Shown here piece by piece: positions 61,524-64,000 of a stretch of 64,000 nucleotides of DNA. The position numbers and the translations under genes were made by a program. This DNA is from Ailurus styani. Taxonomy: Eukaryota > Chordata > Mammalia > Carnivora > Ailuridae. The notes beneath the pieces are model-generated. The model was not told where the DNA came from. It did no database searches and saw nothing but the letters and a program-made list of their open reading frames with translations. The stretch spans positions 3,191,593 to 3,255,592 of the forward strand of contig LNAC01000109.1 of assembly GCA_002007465.1 (NCBI GenBank), given 5' to 3'. How positions within the stretch are numbered: the first letter of the stretch is position 1; each line of letters starts with the position of its first letter.

Positions 61524-64000
61524 GTAAGACACTTTCTGCCTCTAGTTCGTGTTGGCCGCCCATGTTGGGGTTATTTATAGGAGTGACTCTCAGAGCTTTG
61601 TCCTGTCCCTGAAACGCGCTCAGTTGGGAGGCAGGTGCTCTGAGTGGTACGGGTACCACAGTGGGAGATGTACCTCTCGGTAGTAGGGAGTGCCTGGAGA
61701 GCACAATGCAGGGGCCCTCCCAGCCCCTTCCTCCTTGTTTCCCAAACCCAGAATGCCTGCTTCCACCGGCAGAGATTGGAGGGTTTTGCAGACAGGCCGG
61801 CATGGAGGTGGTACGGGATGCTAGTAAGGAGGGCCTGGTGATGAGTCCTGCCTCCGCTGCACGTGTCTGTGTGACCTAGTTACACGGGTTACTGCACTGT
61901 CCCATGTGCTCATGGGTGGGCTTTTTGTGTGTTTTGATCCGTATTACTGAGACTGGAACCACCAACTTCCTCCTAGAGCTGGGCCCTGTCCCTCTAACCC
62001 AGCGGTTCTCCACTGGAGGTGATTTTGTCCCCCAGGACATTTTACAGTGTTTGGAGACATTTTTGATGGTCACAGATGTGGGGCAGGGAGCCACTGGCTT
62101 CTAGTCGGTAGAAGCCAGGGATGCTGCAGCAACGCACAGGACTAGCCCCGTGCCAAAGGATTCTTGGCCCAGGGTGTCACGGGTACTGGGACTGAGAAAC
62201 GAGACTCTGATCCCTATGGCAGGGTGTTCGGCTATTCGAGGGCTAAGGCTGGATGCTGAGGGAAGTCCCTGCCTTCCTGGTGTTTGCAGTCCACTGAGCA
62301 AGGCAGCAAACAAGATGCATAACGTGAAATCATACATTGTGTGAGGTCACAGTGAGTGTTAATCAGGGAATGGAACCGTAAAGTGTTGGGAGAGATTCAA
62401 GTTTGAACTCGGGTGGCCAGGTCACCAGGAAAGAACGAAGACAGACCCGAGGGAAGGGCAGGTTCTCCCTTGAAGGGACTTTGGCTTTTATTCTGAAAGG
62501 GGGGGCGGTGGTGAGAGGATTTGGGCAGAGGAATGCCCTAATCTGATTTGGAGGTGAAGAGTATCTCTCCAGCTGCCACGTAGGCAAGGGTCAGGTGAGG
62601 AAACCAGTAGAAGTGAATTGCGGTGATCATCTTTTGGCAAGTGCTATTGGAAGCATGGCCCGAATTCATTTTCTTCTTTTTCTCTGTAATATTCACATTT
62701 GGCTTATTAAGAATATAAGCTAACCACAGGGTGTTTTCCAGTAGTTGCTCTTGAGAAGTCAGAGGGAATGGTACATTCATGTAAGGGACATATGTAACCA
62801 TGAATAATGAATTTTATAAAGTTTTAGAGATGTAAGAAATACTCATGGCCTAATACAAGGAAACAGCCCAAAAGTTTTCAGAGTGATCATCGGCTCCCTA
62901 AGTGTATATGCGGAGACCAGATGGAAGGAAATGCATGGCAGTATAAGCCGTGCAGTGGCTGGTCTTGACCGTCGGATTATGGATGGTTTAATTTTCTTTG
63001 TTTTTGTTTTTTTCCAGTTTTTTTTTTTAAGTGGGGGTGCATATTTTTCATCACTAGAAATATTTTGAAAAAGCCTGGAGTCTGAGCCACAGCTATTCTT
63101 TGACTTACGTTCTCAGCATCCCCTACTCCTGCCGAGAAGCATAGGTCCCCCTCTGCCACTAGGTCCCTGTGGGCCCAGTTTCTTCTTCTTTTTTTTTTTT
63201 AGATTTTATTTATTAGAGATAGAGTGTGTTTGAGTGAGCACGAGCTGAGGGGAGGGACAGAGGGAGAGGAAGAAGCAGACTCCCCGCTGAGCAGGGAACC
63301 TGACGACGTGGAGCTTGATCCCAGGATCCTGGGACCATGACCTAAGCCAAAGGCAGATGCTCAACCAACTGAGCCACCCAGGCACCACCACCCACCTAGT
63401 TTCTTCACCTAGAGAGAGCTTTCTGCCCTTCCTGCCCAAAATGTGGAAAGCATCGCTGGTGCCAGCCTTGAGGTCAAATAGCAGCATGACCCTATATGCA
63501 CTGTGACCACGCTGGTTTATTTCGGTCGTAGAAGGAGAATTTTTATTTATTTTATTTTATTTATTTTTTTTAAAAGATTTTATTTATTTACTTGACACAC
63601 AGAGAGAGATCAGATCACAAGTAGGCAGAGAGGCAGGCGGAGAGAGAGGAGGAAGCAGGCTTCCCGCTGAGCAGGGAGCCCGATGCGGGCCTCGATCCCA
63701 GGATCCTGAGATCATGACCTGAGCCGAAGGCAGAGGCTTTAACCCACTGAGCCACCCAGGCGCCCGAAGGAGAATTTTTAAACGCCTTCTGTTTTGGGGG
63801 GGCTAGCAGACTCACCATTTACGTGTCCTCCTCCTTTTCGAACAGGCACCATGCGGGCTGTGCGGAGGCACCTGTTCCCCCAGCACTCCGCCCCCGGCCG
63901 GGGCATCATCTGGGAATGGCTGAGTGACGATGGCTCTTGGACGGCTTACGAAGCCAGTGTGTGTGACTTCCTGGAGCAGCAGGTGGCCAGGGGCAACCAG
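61256..64000 (+). CDS. DTX2: DTX2, deltex E3 ubiquitin ligase 2 (5' part, runs off the window)
   Basis: Two coding exons are visible: 61256-61523 (89 codons plus one base) and 63846-64000 (to the window end), together residues 1-141 of a protein of about 620 residues in human. The N-terminus begins [13 protein letters not shown]. The visible part covers the first WWE domain (about residues 8-97, core [16 protein letters not shown]) and the start of the second ([16 protein letters not shown]); in deltex proteins these bind the Notch ankyrin repeats and ADP-ribose. The proline-rich centre, RING and deltex C-terminal domain lie beyond the right edge. Donor GTAAGA and acceptor TCGAACAG join in phase 1. 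The start has A at -3 and G at +4. The product acts in the cytoplasm or nucleus as a regulator of Notch signalling. No frame defect is seen. Confidence 0.95.
62000..62180 (+). mobile_element. hAT-type non-autonomous DNA transposon remnant
   Basis: CAGCGGTTCTCCACTGGAGG, GATTTTGTCCCCCAGGACAT, TTGGAGACATTTTTGATGGT and GCCAGGGATGCTGC follow an old mammalian element whose CAGNGGTTCTC end is typical of hAT-Charlie elements. I do not assign the subfamily. Confidence 0.65.
63191..63388 (-). mobile_element. CAN-SINE, minus
   Basis: TTTTTTTTTTAGATTTTATT to AGCCACCCAGGCACCA. Confidence 0.9.
63531..63780 (-). mobile_element. CAN-SINE (mustelid type), minus, 15-bp target-site duplication
   Basis: GAAGGAGAATTTTTA is repeated at 63531-63545 and 63766-63780 around a full-length, little-diverged SINE. 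It lies 66 bases before the DTX2 second coding exon. Confidence 0.95.
63846..64000 (+). CDS. DTX2: DTX2 second coding exon (partial, start of WWE 2)
   Basis: Begins after acceptor TTCGAACAG. Encodes [17 protein letters not shown]..., then the second WWE core [14 protein letters not shown] and [11 protein letters not shown], where the window stops inside the exon. The preceding intron ends with a young SINE 66 bases upstream. Confidence 0.94.

Larger units (their letters stand above)
61524..63845 (+). other. DTX2: DTX2 intron 2
   Basis: 2322 bases with GT/AG ends. It contains a hAT-type remnant (about 62000-62180) and two SINEs near its 3' end. Confidence 0.9.

Noticed and set aside
1..64000. 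Endogenous retrovirus or other virus-derived genes
   Set aside because: No LTR pair, gag, pol or env motif was noticed on either strand; the mobile elements seen are SINEs, LINEs and old DNA transposons.

Overview
The window is nuclear DNA of a carnivoran mammal, most likely a mustelid. It is full of tRNA-Lys-derived carnivore SINEs (CAN-SINEs). The younger ones carry the 'GTGGGTTAAAGCCTCTGC' head and the 'CTGCCTACTTGTGATCTC' body that I associate with weasel-family genomes rather than with the dog SINEC_Cf form. L1 fragments and ancient MIR, L2 and MER5-type repeats are also present. Genes are spliced, with long introns and consensus GT/AG junctions.

Three protein-coding genes are supported, in the order and orientation of human 7q11.23: SSC4D (minus strand, coding exons 14567-23073), ZP3 (plus strand, 31584-39216) and DTX2 (plus strand, promoter about 48.5 kb, coding start 61256, running off the right edge). 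Human YWHAG would lie to the left of SSC4D but no exon of it was found here. I could assemble SSC4D (10 coding exons, 575 codons plus stop) and ZP3 (8 exons, 426 codons plus stop) exon by exon with open frames. DTX2 is present only as its CpG-island promoter and 5' exon and the first two coding exons (141 codons).

Layout: 1-13.85 kb is intergenic, rich in repeats, with an isolated CpG-rich promoter-like patch at 6.48-6.92 kb that belongs to no gene I can name. 13.85-23.1 kb is SSC4D, with a second promoter-like CpG-rich patch in its intron 8 (16.4-16.76 kb). 23.1-31.3 kb is the divergent SSC4D/ZP3 spacer; its 27.3-30.75 kb part is mostly SINEs, and a perfect match to the CTCF core motif lies at 28536-28549. 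31.3-39.23 kb is ZP3, with a TATA-type oocyte promoter and a stop codon lying inside its own AATAAA signal. 39.2-48.4 kb is intergenic. 48.5-64 kb is the 5' part of DTX2, mostly intron 1.

The genes do not form a pathway. SSC4D encodes a secreted four-domain scavenger-receptor-cysteine-rich protein, ZP3 an egg-coat glycoprotein, and DTX2 a Notch-linked E3 ubiquitin ligase. I found no CRISPR array, operon, virus-derived gene or new biochemical system. The points of interest are regulatory and structural: two orphan CpG-rich patches, candidate CTCF sites around ZP3, a degenerate tandem repeat in SSC4D intron 4, nested transposon insertions with intact target-site duplications, and duplicated sequence flanking an assembly gap. 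The assembly has gaps at 17123-17145 and 59156-59253 and single Ns at 3445 and 56834.
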